Assembly (NCBI GenBank): GCA_040755195.1
Contig: JBFMBL010000021.1
Location: 1 to 42,673, forward strand
Length of the DNA: 42,673 nucleotides
Direction: 5' to 3'
DNA from: SURF-55 sp040755195
GTDB lineage: Bacteria > Bacillota > Desulfotomaculia > Desulfotomaculales > Ammonificaceae
Shown piece by piece: positions 23,130-30,250 of the stretch. Every line of letters starts with the position of its first letter. Position 1 is the first letter of the stretch. The notes beneath the pieces were generated by a model. It saw only the letters and a program-made list of their open reading frames with translations. It made no database searches and was not told where the DNA came from. Both the position numbers and the translations under genes were made by a program.

Positions 23130-23564
23130 TTACTTCACCACTACTACCGGTTGTTTCGCCAGTTGCAGGACCTTATGGCATATCCCGCCGAGTACCAGCT
23201 CCCGGACGGGACCGGTACCCCGGCTACCCATCACGATTACGTCCGGCTGCATCTCGCCTGTATACTCGACGATGGAAGTCACCGGGTCGCCAACAAGGGT
23301 AACAGTTTCTATGACAGCGCCGCTTTCCGACAGTGCGTTTTTCGCCTTTTCCAGCCCTCCGGCAACGTCTTGCTTGGCCTTAACGATAGCCTCCTCCTGT
23401 TTCTCCTCGGATAAGGTCAGGAAACCCCAGGCCCCTGTTTTCCAGAACTCAACAACCTGCAGCAACGTGATGTGCGCCCCGGAATTCACCTTCGCCAGTT
23501 TTCCGGCAAATTTGACCGCCCGCATAGCGTTTTCGGAACCGTCAAAGAGAACCAAAACCTTCAT
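23130..23564 (-). CDS. Universal stress protein (UspA family) 1
   Basis: A 144-aa single-domain Usp. It begins MKVLVLFDGSENAMRAVKFAGKLA and carries the nucleotide-binding signature GSRGTGPVRELVLGGICHKVLQLAKQPVVVVK, so it probably binds ATP. The ATG follows GGAGGGCG. A palindrome of CRP/FNR type lies 68 bp upstream. It sits between TauE unit 2 and the NtrC-type regulator gene. Confidence 0.92.
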   Translation of the reverse strand: MKVLVLFDGSENAMRAVKFAGKLAKVNSGAHITLLQVVEFWKTGAWGFLTLSEEKQEEAIVKAKQDVAGGLEKAKNALSESGAVIETVTLVGDPVTSIVEYTGEMQPDVIVMGSRGTGPVRELVLGGICHKVLQLAKQPVVVVK

Positions 23565-23631
23565 CGAACCCGCCCTCCTTTAAATAATTTATGCATTTGT
23601 TCGCCGCAGGTTTTCCTTTTCCTGCTGTGAA

Positions 23632-23647
23632 AGTGATATTTTTCACT
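23632..23647. promoter_or_regulatory. CRP/FNR-type palindrome upstream of UspA 1
   Basis: AGTGATATTTTTCACT: perfect 5-bp half-sites (AGTGA/TCACT) with a 6-nt spacer, between the regulator gene and uspA 1. Confidence 0.5.
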
Positions 23648-23663
23648 AAAATTTATTTTAACT

Positions 23664-25064
23664 TTATTCGCCTCTTTCGTCAACTGGAAGTAAAATATCA
23701 AGGCCGTGTTCTTTGATTTTTGCGTAAAGGGTGCGGCGGTTTATCCCCAGCACCTGGGCGGTTTTTGTACGGTTGTAGTTGTGATCCTTAAGCACGCGTA
23801 GGACTATGTTACGCTCTACGTCGCTTAGGATTTCCTGCAACGTTTGTCCCGCCCACTTCTTCTCCGCACCTGACTCCCTGAAGTCAGGGTGCAGTGAAGC
23901 CGGGATGTCCTCCGGGGTTATCACCATCCCGCGGGTTAGAACCACGGCGCGCTCGCAAATGTTTCTTAATTCACGCACATTACCCGGCCAATCGTATACC
24001 TCTAAAAGTTGCAGAGCCTCTTCTGAGATTCCATTTACCATCTTGCCGAGTTTGGCGGACGCATGCTGAATGAAGTAGTTGACAAACAACCGGATATCTT
24101 CTTTTCGCTCGCGCAGCGGTGGTACCTGTATGGTTACCACGTTCAAGCGGTAAAATAGATCCGCCCTGAACGTGCCTTCGCATACCATCTGTGACAAGTC
24201 CCGGTTCGTCGCGACTATGATCCGCGCGTCCACCTTGATGGTCTTTGTGCCGCCCACACGGTCCAATTCTTTCTCCTGAAGCACTCGCAGCAGCTTGGCC
24301 TGCATCGCGAGCGGGATTTCACTGATTTCGTCAAGGAACAGAGTCCCGCCGTGCGCCAGCTCAAACTTACCCAGCTTCCGGTTGGCAGCCCCGGTGAAAG
24401 CACCCTTTTCGTAACCGAAAAGCTCGCTTTCCAAAAGATTTTCGGGTATCGCCGCGCAGTTAATCCGGACGAAGGGCCCGTCGCGCCGTTTGCTGTTCCG
24501 GTGGATAGCCCCGGCGACAAGCTCCTTACCGGTACCGGTCTCCCCGACGATTAGAATGGTGTAGTCGGTGTCGGCAAACTTCCCGATTTGCTTGTACACC
24601 TCGTGCATGGGGGCGGAACGCCCGATAAGCTCCTCCAGCTTTTCGCCCGGCGCCTTTCCCGCAAGTTCCTGCCTTAAGGCTTTCATTTCCCGCGCCATCT
24701 GGTCGACCTCGACCGCCTTCTTAACCGTAAGAATAACCTCTTCGATGTTAAAAGGCTTAAGAACATAATCAAACGCCCCGAGTTTCATGGCCTGAATCGC
24801 GGTATCGGTCGTGCCGTAAGCCGTCATTACTATCACCGGAACGGTATATCCTTCGCGCCGTACCTGGGTAAAAAACTCCAGCCCGTCGATGTCGGGCATC
24901 CTTACATCAACCATGACGGCGTTAATTTCTTGATTCCCATAAAGAATCTCCAGTGCTTCTGAAGCGTGCAGCGCCACGGAAACCTTGAATCCTTCCGCCT
25001 CCAAAAGGTCGCGCAGCATCCGGCAAACGCTTTCTTCATCGTCAACTACCAGTATCCGCAGCAT
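23664..25064 (-). CDS. Sigma-54-dependent response regulator, NtrC family
   Basis: A 466-aa activator with all three domains. The receiver spans 1-120 (acidic pocket VVDDEES, phospho-acceptor Asp53 in VMVDVRMPD, Lys in YVLKPF). The AAA+ domain spans about 145-380, with Walker A GETGTGKE, the sigma-54 contact loop GAFTGA and GGTLFLDEI. A Fis-type helix-turn-helix is at the C-terminus (NRTKTAQVLGINRRTLYAKIKEHG). Its start overlaps the end of the upstream kinase gene by 23 bp, so the two form an operon. Consensus sigma-54 promoters at 29577 and 30209 are likely targets. Confidence 0.96.
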   Translation of the reverse strand: MLRILVVDDEESVCRMLRDLLEAEGFKVSVALHASEALEILYGNQEINAVMVDVRMPDIDGLEFFTQVRREGYTVPVIVMTAYGTTDTAIQAMKLGAFDYVLKPFNIEEVILTVKKAVEVDQMAREMKALRQELAGKAPGEKLEELIGRSAPMHEVYKQIGKFADTDYTILIVGETGTGKELVAGAIHRNSKRRDGPFVRINCAAIPENLLESELFGYEKGAFTGAANRKLGKFELAHGGTLFLDEISEIPLAMQAKLLRVLQEKELDRVGGTKTIKVDARIIVATNRDLSQMVCEGTFRADLFYRLNVVTIQVPPLRERKEDIRLFVNYFIQHASAKLGKMVNGISEEALQLLEVYDWPGNVRELRNICERAVVLTRGMVITPEDIPASLHPDFRESGAEKKWAGQTLQEILSDVERNIVLRVLKDHNYNRTKTAQVLGINRRTLYAKIKEHGLDILLPVDERGE

Positions 25065-26940
25065 TTTCCTCCACCTCCTCCATCCTGGGAATGCATATCC
25101 GCATTATGGTGCCTGAGCCCACCTTGCTTTTAACGTCTATATAGCCTCCGTGAGCCTCGACGATTTCGTGGGCTAACGCCAACCCCAGGCCGCTTCCCCG
25201 CGCTTTGGTGGTAAAAAACGGGTCAAAAATGCGGGAAAGGTTTTCCGGCGGGATTCCGCAACCTGTGTCGGCCACGGTAACCACGACATACCGGCCGTCG
25301 GGGCTTACCCCCGTTTTCACCCGCAGCGTGCCTCCTTCGGGCATCGCATGGTAGGCGTTATATATGACGTTCATCAAAACCTGCTGCATCTGTTCCGGGT
25401 CCACCTTTATCTGAGGCAGGTCTTCCATAAGTCTGGTGTGAACCTCCACTTTACTACCATACGCCTCGCCTACGAACTGCAACACCCGTTCCACCAGGAT
25501 GTTAAGGTTATAGGGCTGAAACTTTGACTCCGCCGGCCTTGCAAAAAAGAGGAGCTTATCCACTATGGCGTTAAGACGCATCGTTTCCTGGGCTACCGTG
25601 GAAAGCGATTCCGGTGTCGGCTGGCCGCGCCGCTGCCATATCTGAATATAACCGCTGATTGAGGTTAGGGGGTTGCGGATCTCGTGGGCCACGCCGGCCA
25701 CGAACTTGCCGAGAGCCGCCAGGCGTTCCTGGCGTTTCATCCGTTCTTCGAGACGGTTGCGTTCGGTCACGTCCTTGAATGTTAGCACCGCTCCTATAAG
25801 GTTCCCCGCCTGGTTGGTCAGCGGATTGCTTCCCACGATCAGTTCCCGTTCCCCTTCGGGGAAGGCCGGTCTCTCGGAAACCGGTTCGCTGCTTGGCGCC
25901 GCAGGTCTTAAGGCCGGGTATTTAATCGTATCCGTGACCGTCTCCCGGTCGAAAAGCGCCCTTTGTAAAACCGAGCGTATGGGATCATCCATCGGGAAAA
26001 CCTTCCCGAAGTACTGTCCTATCACTTCGTCCGGCTCGAGGCCCAGAATTTCCGCCGCGCTCGGGTTAACCATGACCAGGCGCCCCTTCAGATCAGTCGC
26101 CAGAACTCCGGCGTCCACGTTGTCGAGGATGACCTCGTTGTAACTGCGCATCTGTTCCAGCCGGCCGGCGAGGTGGTTGACAGCCGTAGCGATTTCGCCC
26201 AACTCGCCGAAAGCGGGGGGAAGCCGATAGCTCAGGTCCCCCTCGAGGTTGGCGAGCCCTTCCTTTACCCGGCTGATAACCTCCAGAAACCGGTTCAGCA
26301 GGAAGAAAAAACCCCCCACACCGATGATAATCCCGGCAAAAATGGTAAGGTAGGCCTCACGCCGCATCCTGGCAAGGCGTTGGTAAACGTCCCTGGCGTT
26401 TTCCTGCGCCACCACCGCCCCTATGACCTTTCCACCGCGGATCAACGGCCGGTAAATCTCTATTAGACCCGAACCGCCTAACCCGACCACGTTCATCTGA
26501 GGGTGTTTTGATTCAATGGTTCGCTCAATATCCGCCTTGCGACGTGTAGAGAAGTTTTCACCGTAGGTTTCCGACTTGCCGTTTAGAATTACGTCCAGTT
26601 CGAGGGAATAAAAGCCGAGGTCGACACCGGGGAAATCTACGGATACCGAATCCAGTATCGGTTTTAATTCGTTATTAAGCACCCTCACTTTGTCCCTGTT
26701 TCGGGCATTCGCCGGCACGTTATTCTTTTCGAGGATGTTGTCGAATGTGTTTTGGAACCGCTGATCAAGCTGGTAAAGCGCGTGTTCCAGCTTCGCCTGG
26801 TCGCTCTCCACCATGCCGCGCTCCGCACGCTGCACCACATGCAGCATGTAGAAACTCAAAAGGCTCGGAAAACCCAGAAGGATTATCGTAAACAAAAGCA
26901 GTTGCCGGCTAAAGCCGAGTTTACCCCGCAAAACAACCAC
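25042..26940 (-). CDS. Membrane sensor histidine kinase (AtoS/NtrB-like)
   Basis: A 632-aa kinase. Membrane segment 1 is at 12-36, with an extracytoplasmic sensing domain of about 160 residues. Membrane segment 2 is at about 198-217 and is followed by a HAMP-like linker. A PAS domain runs about 265-395 (NVDAGVLATDLKGRLVMVNPSAAEILG), then HisKA with His419 in VAHEIRNPLTS, and an ATPase domain with NVIYNAYHAM, ADTGCGIPPE and GSGLGLALA. The GTG at 26940 is very close to AAGGG; a TTG at 26931 has better spacing. It is the partner of the NtrC-type regulator it overlaps. Confidence 0.94.
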   Translation of the reverse strand: MVVLRGKLGFSRQLLLFTIILLGFPSLLSFYMLHVVQRAERGMVESDQAKLEHALYQLDQRFQNTFDNILEKNNVPANARNRDKVRVLNNELKPILDSVSVDFPGVDLGFYSLELDVILNGKSETYGENFSTRRKADIERTIESKHPQMNVVGLGGSGLIEIYRPLIRGGKVIGAVVAQENARDVYQRLARMRREAYLTIFAGIIIGVGGFFFLLNRFLEVISRVKEGLANLEGDLSYRLPPAFGELGEIATAVNHLAGRLEQMRSYNEVILDNVDAGVLATDLKGRLVMVNPSAAEILGLEPDEVIGQYFGKVFPMDDPIRSVLQRALFDRETVTDTIKYPALRPAAPSSEPVSERPAFPEGERELIVGSNPLTNQAGNLIGAVLTFKDVTERNRLEERMKRQERLAALGKFVAGVAHEIRNPLTSISGYIQIWQRRGQPTPESLSTVAQETMRLNAIVDKLLFFARPAESKFQPYNLNILVERVLQFVGEAYGSKVEVHTRLMEDLPQIKVDPEQMQQVLMNVIYNAYHAMPEGGTLRVKTGVSPDGRYVVVTVADTGCGIPPENLSRIFDPFFTTKARGSGLGLALAHEIVEAHGGYIDVKSKVGSGTIMRICIPRMEEVEENAADTGS

Positions 26941-27048
26941 CCTTCATCCCCTGCCTTCGCATCAAAGTCTTTATTCGCTACGGGCCCGGGAAAACCTTTT
27001 GACACGATCTGGTGGCGTGTGCCGTAATCTGCCATGTCTGGTGTGAAA

Positions 27049-27080
27049 CGAATCCCACCCCCGTCCGGGGGTGGGATTCG
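27049..27080. terminator. Terminator between TauE 3 and the two-component genes
   Basis: A perfect 13-bp stem (CGAATCCCACCCC with GGGGTGGGATTCG) and a 6-nt loop. On the minus strand it lies 20 nt after the TauE 3 stop. The T tail is short. Confidence 0.75.
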
Positions 27081-27099
27081 CATATGAAGCCCTTTTGTT

Positions 27100-28191
27100 T
27101 TAGTGCGAAGCCCGTGCCGGCGCGCCGACCGCCGCGGTCTTTTCGCTCCGCATCCCCTTAGTCATAGCCCCGAGAATGATTGCCCCGGAGACAAGGAGCG
27201 CCGCGCACATTATGTAGAAACTGGACTTGTCGAGGATTTGTAATGTCGATTTGGCAACCGCCATAACATCAAGCTTGGTAAGGTAAACCGGAACCATAAG
27301 GATACGGCTAACCATCACGATAAGCATTACCGTAGCCATTACCAGCTTGATCATGTAGTCCTTCACATAACTGGTGCCCAGCGCGCCAAGCTGAACGCCG
27401 AAGAGCGAACCCGCAAGGATCAACAGCACAATACGGAGGTCCACAAAGCCCGCCATCGCCCATGTAAGGCTGCCGGCCAGCCCCATCACGAAGGCGATAA
27501 CCAGTTCCGTACCACTTCCCACAAATCCGGTCGCGCCAAGGATATAAATCATCGCCGGTACTCCGATGAAGCCGCCTACCGCAATCGTCGCCGCCAGCAT
27601 ACCGGTGGCAAAACCCAGCGGAACGGTAATCCAGAAACTGACGCGCGTTTTCGCCGTTTTGAAGTTGATCATCGGCGGGATATTCAATTTCTGTGCCCAG
27701 AGCTTTTCCGTTCGCTTTTCCGGTTGCACCGGAGCCTCTTCCTGGTTCTTGCACCGGAAGGCGTCACGGAGCACCGACGCCCCTACCAGGGCTAGGACCA
27801 CAATGAACACCGCGCTTATATAGAGGTTTGATCCATCTTCTCCCCAGGTGTGCAATATCCACTTCTGAACCACGATTCCTACTTGGACGCCGATTACGGC
27901 CGAAATCCCCATGATCAACCCGAGCAGCACGTCCACGTGCCCGTATTTATGCCGTTTTAGCGCCCCCACCAGGGCCTTCGGGAACTTATGACACATGTTG
28001 CTGGCCACGGCCATCGGCCCGGGCACCCCCACGCTCATCATACCGGGTGTTAACACGAACGCCCCGCCGCTCCCGATGAAGCCGCTCAGGAGACCGGCAA
28101 AGAAACCAAGAGTGGGTAGGAATGTCTTCATCATAGGAGTCAGCTTGACGAATTCCTTTACCGCATTCGGATCCACAGCATATCCTGCCAT
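27100..28191 (-). CDS. TauE/SafE-family permease 3
   Basis: A 363-aa membrane permease, clearly diverged from TauE 1 and 2. Half-repeats are GLLSGFIGSGGAFVLTPGMMSVGVPGPMAVASNMCHKFPKALVG and GFATGMLAATIAVGGFIGVPAMIYILGATGFVGSGTELV. A hydrophilic central loop carries RCKNQEEAPVQPEKRTEK. Two further segments lie near the C-terminus (FYIMCAALLVSGAIILGAM). The ATG at 28191 follows AGGAGGTG. It is last in a run of small membrane protein genes downstream of a sigma-54 promoter. Exported anion unknown. Confidence 0.88.
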   Translation of the reverse strand: MAGYAVDPNAVKEFVKLTPMMKTFLPTLGFFAGLLSGFIGSGGAFVLTPGMMSVGVPGPMAVASNMCHKFPKALVGALKRHKYGHVDVLLGLIMGISAVIGVQVGIVVQKWILHTWGEDGSNLYISAVFIVVLALVGASVLRDAFRCKNQEEAPVQPEKRTEKLWAQKLNIPPMINFKTAKTRVSFWITVPLGFATGMLAATIAVGGFIGVPAMIYILGATGFVGSGTELVIAFVMGLAGSLTWAMAGFVDLRIVLLILAGSLFGVQLGALGTSYVKDYMIKLVMATVMLIVMVSRILMVPVYLTKLDVMAVAKSTLQILDKSSFYIMCAALLVSGAIILGAMTKGMRSEKTAAVGAPARASH

Positions 28192-28209
28192 ATTGGTCCA
28201 CCTCCTCGC

Positions 28210-28449
28210 TTAATGCTTTTTACCCTGTATCCCGACCACTTCCCAAAAGGTCCCCGCAAAGTTGCCGTAAATCAGAGAGACACAAATCGCTATCCCCACG
28301 ATTATGGACGCCTTGATGATGCCGCCTTTTGCAAGGAAATCCTGCAACGTTTCCGCGTTAAGGAAGAATATCGTGTAGAGCGCGATAGATAAAATTGCGT
28401 AGAAGATCAGCTTGCCTACCGGTCTTTTTTGCTTGGTTGACTCGGCCAC
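28210..28449 (-). CDS. Small membrane protein, 79 aa
   Basis: Two membrane segments (LIFYAILSIALYTIFFL and GGIIKASIIVGIAICVSLIYG) and a short basic N-terminus. The GTG at 28449 is 8 nt after GGAGG; the ATG at 28479 would place that ribosome-binding site inside the gene. It begins 18 bp before TauE 3 and probably forms a unit with it, as the 144-aa proteins do with TauE 1 and 2. It has no sequence resemblance to those that I can see. Family not recognised. Confidence 0.75.
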   Translation of the reverse strand: MAESTKQKRPVGKLIFYAILSIALYTIFFLNAETLQDFLAKGGIIKASIIVGIAICVSLIYGNFAGTFWEVVGIQGKKH

Positions 28450-28531
28450 CTGCAACCCCTCCTTGTAAGGAATTTCCATAAGTGCGCTTTAGCTACCTTA
28501 TTAAATTGTGCCTAAAATCACTAGTTCGCTG

Positions 28532-28558
28532 AAAAAAGGGGGCGAAACTTGCCTCGCC
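28532..28558 (-). terminator. Weak intrinsic terminator
   Basis: On the minus strand GGCGA and TCGCC form a stem with an 8-nt loop, followed by CCCTTTTTTC. It lies between the tandem 66-aa genes and the 79-aa/TauE 3 genes and may allow partial read-through. Confidence 0.55.
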
Positions 28559-28608
28559 ATCTGCAACTATGCCCAACAGCGCCTTAGGCGCTTCTGTCCA
28601 CTCGTCAT

Positions 28609-28809
28609 CTATTTGCTTAGTTTTAATGCCACCTCCCCTATCAGGTAAAGCGCGCCCAACCCCGCAACAGTGCCGATGATAACCCAGAGATCGAACACGG
28701 AAAGGTCGAGCCGCACCGCCAGTTTTTGCATCCAAGAACGCCGGTTTTCAACGGCGGCTGTTGCCTTACCCTTTGTCATTACATCGCCCGCTGACAGTTT
28801 AACTGCCAT
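28609..28809 (-). CDS. Small single-span membrane protein, copy 2 of tandem pair
   Basis: A 66-aa protein: MAVKLSAGDVMTKGKAT, a basic stretch with RRSWMQKLAVRLDLS, then one membrane segment (FDLWVIIGTVAGLGALYLIGEVAL). It is about three-quarters identical to its neighbour at 28890-29090, so the pair arose by tandem duplication. The ATG follows GGGGAGGA. Function unknown; the location suggests an accessory role to the TauE 3 transporter. Confidence 0.8.
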   Translation of the reverse strand: MAVKLSAGDVMTKGKATAAVENRRSWMQKLAVRLDLSVFDLWVIIGTVAGLGALYLIGEVALKLSK

Positions 28810-28889
28810 TTTTTATATCCTCCCCATCCCTTTTTATTTGTTTTCCCAAACCTGCTTGAAAGCTCCGGTATTACCCTTACAACCGTCGC

Positions 28890-29090
28890 CTACCTGGCAA
28901 GTGTCGCCGCCACTTCTCCGATCAGGTAGAGCGCGCCCAACCCTGCAACCGTTCCCGCAATGACCCAGAGATCCAAAACCGAGAGATCAAGCCGCACCGC
29001 CAACCGCTGCATCCAGGAACGCTGGTTTTTAATCGTTACCTTGGCCTTACCTTTCGCCATCACTTCGTTCGCCGTGAGTTTTACCGCCAT
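28890..29090 (-). CDS. Small single-span membrane protein, copy 1 of tandem pair
   Basis: A 66-aa paralogue of 28609-28809 with the same layout (MAVKLTANEVMAKGKAKV; RSWMQRLAVRLDLS; LDLWVIAGTVAGLGALYLIGEVA). I place the start at ATG 29090, 9 nt after AAAGGAGG; an ATG three codons earlier directly abuts that site. No separate promoter is evident in the 45 nt after the preceding terminator, so expression probably depends on read-through from the 29527 gene. Confidence 0.8.
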   Translation of the reverse strand: MAVKLTANEVMAKGKAKVTIKNQRSWMQRLAVRLDLSVLDLWVIAGTVAGLGALYLIGEVAATLAR

Positions 29091-29114
29091 CCGAACCATC
29101 CTCCTTTAGATTTT

Positions 29115-29200
29115 GTAAAAAGAGGGGTATGGCGGCCGACCTTAGAATCGGCCAGCCATACTACCACGATAAGGGCTTTGTTATCAAACAACAGTCACGA
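29115..29200 (-). ncRNA. Candidate 3'UTR-derived base-pairing small RNA against TauE 1 and TauE 2
   Basis: It begins just after the stop of the 108-aa gene. The transcribed strand contains CCCTTATCGTGGTAGTATGG (29175-29156), perfectly complementary over 20 nt to the ribosome-binding regions of TauE 1 and TauE 2. An intrinsic terminator follows at once: GTATGGC and GCCATAC enclose GGCCGA/TCGGCC (29161-29127), then CCCTCTTTTT. Seed, terminator stem and U-run is the usual layout of 3'UTR-derived small RNAs. A DNA-binding operator shared by the three sites is the main alternative. No transcript evidence is available. Confidence 0.5.
29127..29161 (-). terminator. Strong terminator after the 108-aa gene
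   Basis: Stem of 7 plus 6 bp with one bulged base (GTATGGC/GCCATAC, GGCCGA/TCGGCC), then CCCTCTTTTTAC on the minus strand. Confidence 0.85.
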
Positions 29201-29527
29201 TTAGACCGCGTATGTGTTTTCGTCGAACCCTTTTTCCGCCGCATCATTTATTCCGGTTACCAACTGCCTGACCAGTGAAAACGCTATGTAGTGTTCAATC
29301 AAGAGCATCCACAGACCGTAGAACGCACCGCCCAGAAACAACACCACAAACCCCACAACCACCGCGGTAAGACCCGCATCATTGCCCGGAGCCATTCCCA
29401 GTTCCGTTTCCACCCTTAGTACGGTCGACCACAAAAAGAAAACGATACTGACCATTACACCCAGGAAAGTGATCACCTTTAACAAGTTGAAACGCCTCCG
29501 GCGGCCTTCCGTTTTTTCCGCTTTCAA
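29201..29527 (-). CDS. Membrane protein, 108 aa, sigma-54 controlled
   Basis: A basic N-terminus (KAEKTEGRRRRFNLLK) is followed by two membrane segments: VITFLGVMVSIVFFLWSTVL and LTAVVVGFVVLFLGGAFYGLWMLLI. The C-terminus is soluble. Family not recognised. The start is a TTG at 29527, 11 nt after GGAGG, which is long; no better in-frame codon exists. A consensus sigma-54 promoter lies 50 bp upstream. Its 3' untranslated region holds the candidate small RNA. Confidence 0.72.
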   Translation of the reverse strand: MKAEKTEGRRRRFNLLKVITFLGVMVSIVFFLWSTVLRVETELGMAPGNDAGLTAVVVGFVVLFLGGAFYGLWMLLIEHYIAFSLVRQLVTGINDAAEKGFDENTYAV

Positions 29528-29576
29528 GATGCAGGTCGCCTCCAGATGATTTTTTGTTTTTCAATAACATACTAAG

Positions 29577-29592
29577 TGCAAAAAGCGTGCCA
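29577..29592 (-). promoter_or_regulatory. Sigma-54 promoter of the 108-aa gene
   Basis: On the minus strand TGGCACG-CTTT-TTGCA, an exact match to the consensus TGGCACG-N4-TTGCW. The NtrC-type activator at 23664-25064 is the obvious candidate regulator. Confidence 0.85.
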
Positions 29593-29618
29593 AATTGTGA
29601 CTGGCCCGGGAAACAACA

Positions 29619-29651
29619 AAAGGACGCCTTTTCACGGTCTGGGCGTCCTTT
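29619..29651 (-). terminator. Terminator of UspA 2
   Basis: A perfect 10-bp stem, AAAGGACGCC with GGCGTCCTTT, followed by TGTTGTTT on the minus strand. It lies about 80 nt after the UspA 2 stop and upstream of the next sigma-54 promoter. Confidence 0.85.
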
Positions 29652-29690
29652 CTCAATCCAAAAATATGGGTACTATATTTCCCACCGGGC

Positions 29691-29704
29691 GGGTAAAATT
29701 ACCC
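29691..29704. promoter_or_regulatory. Candidate activator-binding palindrome
   Basis: GGGTAAAATTACCC (arms GGGTAA/TTACCC) lies about 100 bp upstream of the -24 element of the 29577 promoter, a usual distance for an NtrC-family enhancer site. Only one copy was seen. Confidence 0.35.
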
Positions 29705-29731
29705 CGCTCTTATGATATCAGGCAGCCGGTC

Positions 29732-30163
29732 TCACTTTCCAAGGAAAACCGGACACTCAGCCAATTGCAACACCTGTTGGCTTACACCCCCCAGCAGGAG
29801 TTCTTTCAAGGGATTGGTCCCCCTCCGCCCCATTACGATTAATTCATAGTTCCCTTCCTTTACCGCCGCCACTATCTCCTGGGCGGGGTTTCCCACTTTA
29901 ACAACCGGCGTTCCCTCGATGCCGGCCTCGCGCAAGATCGCCAGCGCTTTGTCGAGATCTTCTTTCGCACGCTTCTTTTCCGCCGCTTCAAGTTCCCCGG
30001 CCGAAGCCCAGGGGACATAAACGATGCTCGGGTCGGCCGGAGGCACGACCTCAATCACCGCCACCTGGGTAAGCTGCGAGAGCTTCAGGACATCCACCGC
30101 ACGTTGGAGCGAGGCGTACGCATTCTCGGAACCGTCTATTGCCGCAAGTATACGCCTGAACAT
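29732..30163 (-). CDS. Universal stress protein (UspA family) 2
   Basis: A 143-aa single-domain Usp: MFRRILAAIDGSENAYASLQRAVD, then the nucleotide-binding signature GRRGTNPLKELLLGGVSQQVLQLAECPVFLGK. The ATG at 30163 is 7 nt after GAAGGGGG. It has its own sigma-54 promoter upstream and a terminator downstream, so it belongs to the same regulatory circuit as the 108-aa gene. Confidence 0.92.
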   Translation of the reverse strand: MFRRILAAIDGSENAYASLQRAVDVLKLSQLTQVAVIEVVPPADPSIVYVPWASAGELEAAEKKRAKEDLDKALAILREAGIEGTPVVKVGNPAQEIVAAVKEGNYELIVMGRRGTNPLKELLLGGVSQQVLQLAECPVFLGK

Positions 30164-30208
30164 CAAAAAACCCCCTTCACAAACCTCGTATTCCTGAATA
30201 TATAATTT

Positions 30209-30224
30209 AGCAAAAAGCTTGCCA
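30209..30224 (-). promoter_or_regulatory. Sigma-54 promoter of UspA 2
   Basis: On the minus strand TGGCAAG-CTTT-TTGCT, one mismatch from consensus and nearly identical to the 29577 promoter including its spacer. Confidence 0.8.
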
Positions 30225-30250
30225 AAATAGAAGCCGGATGTCTGAGCTTC

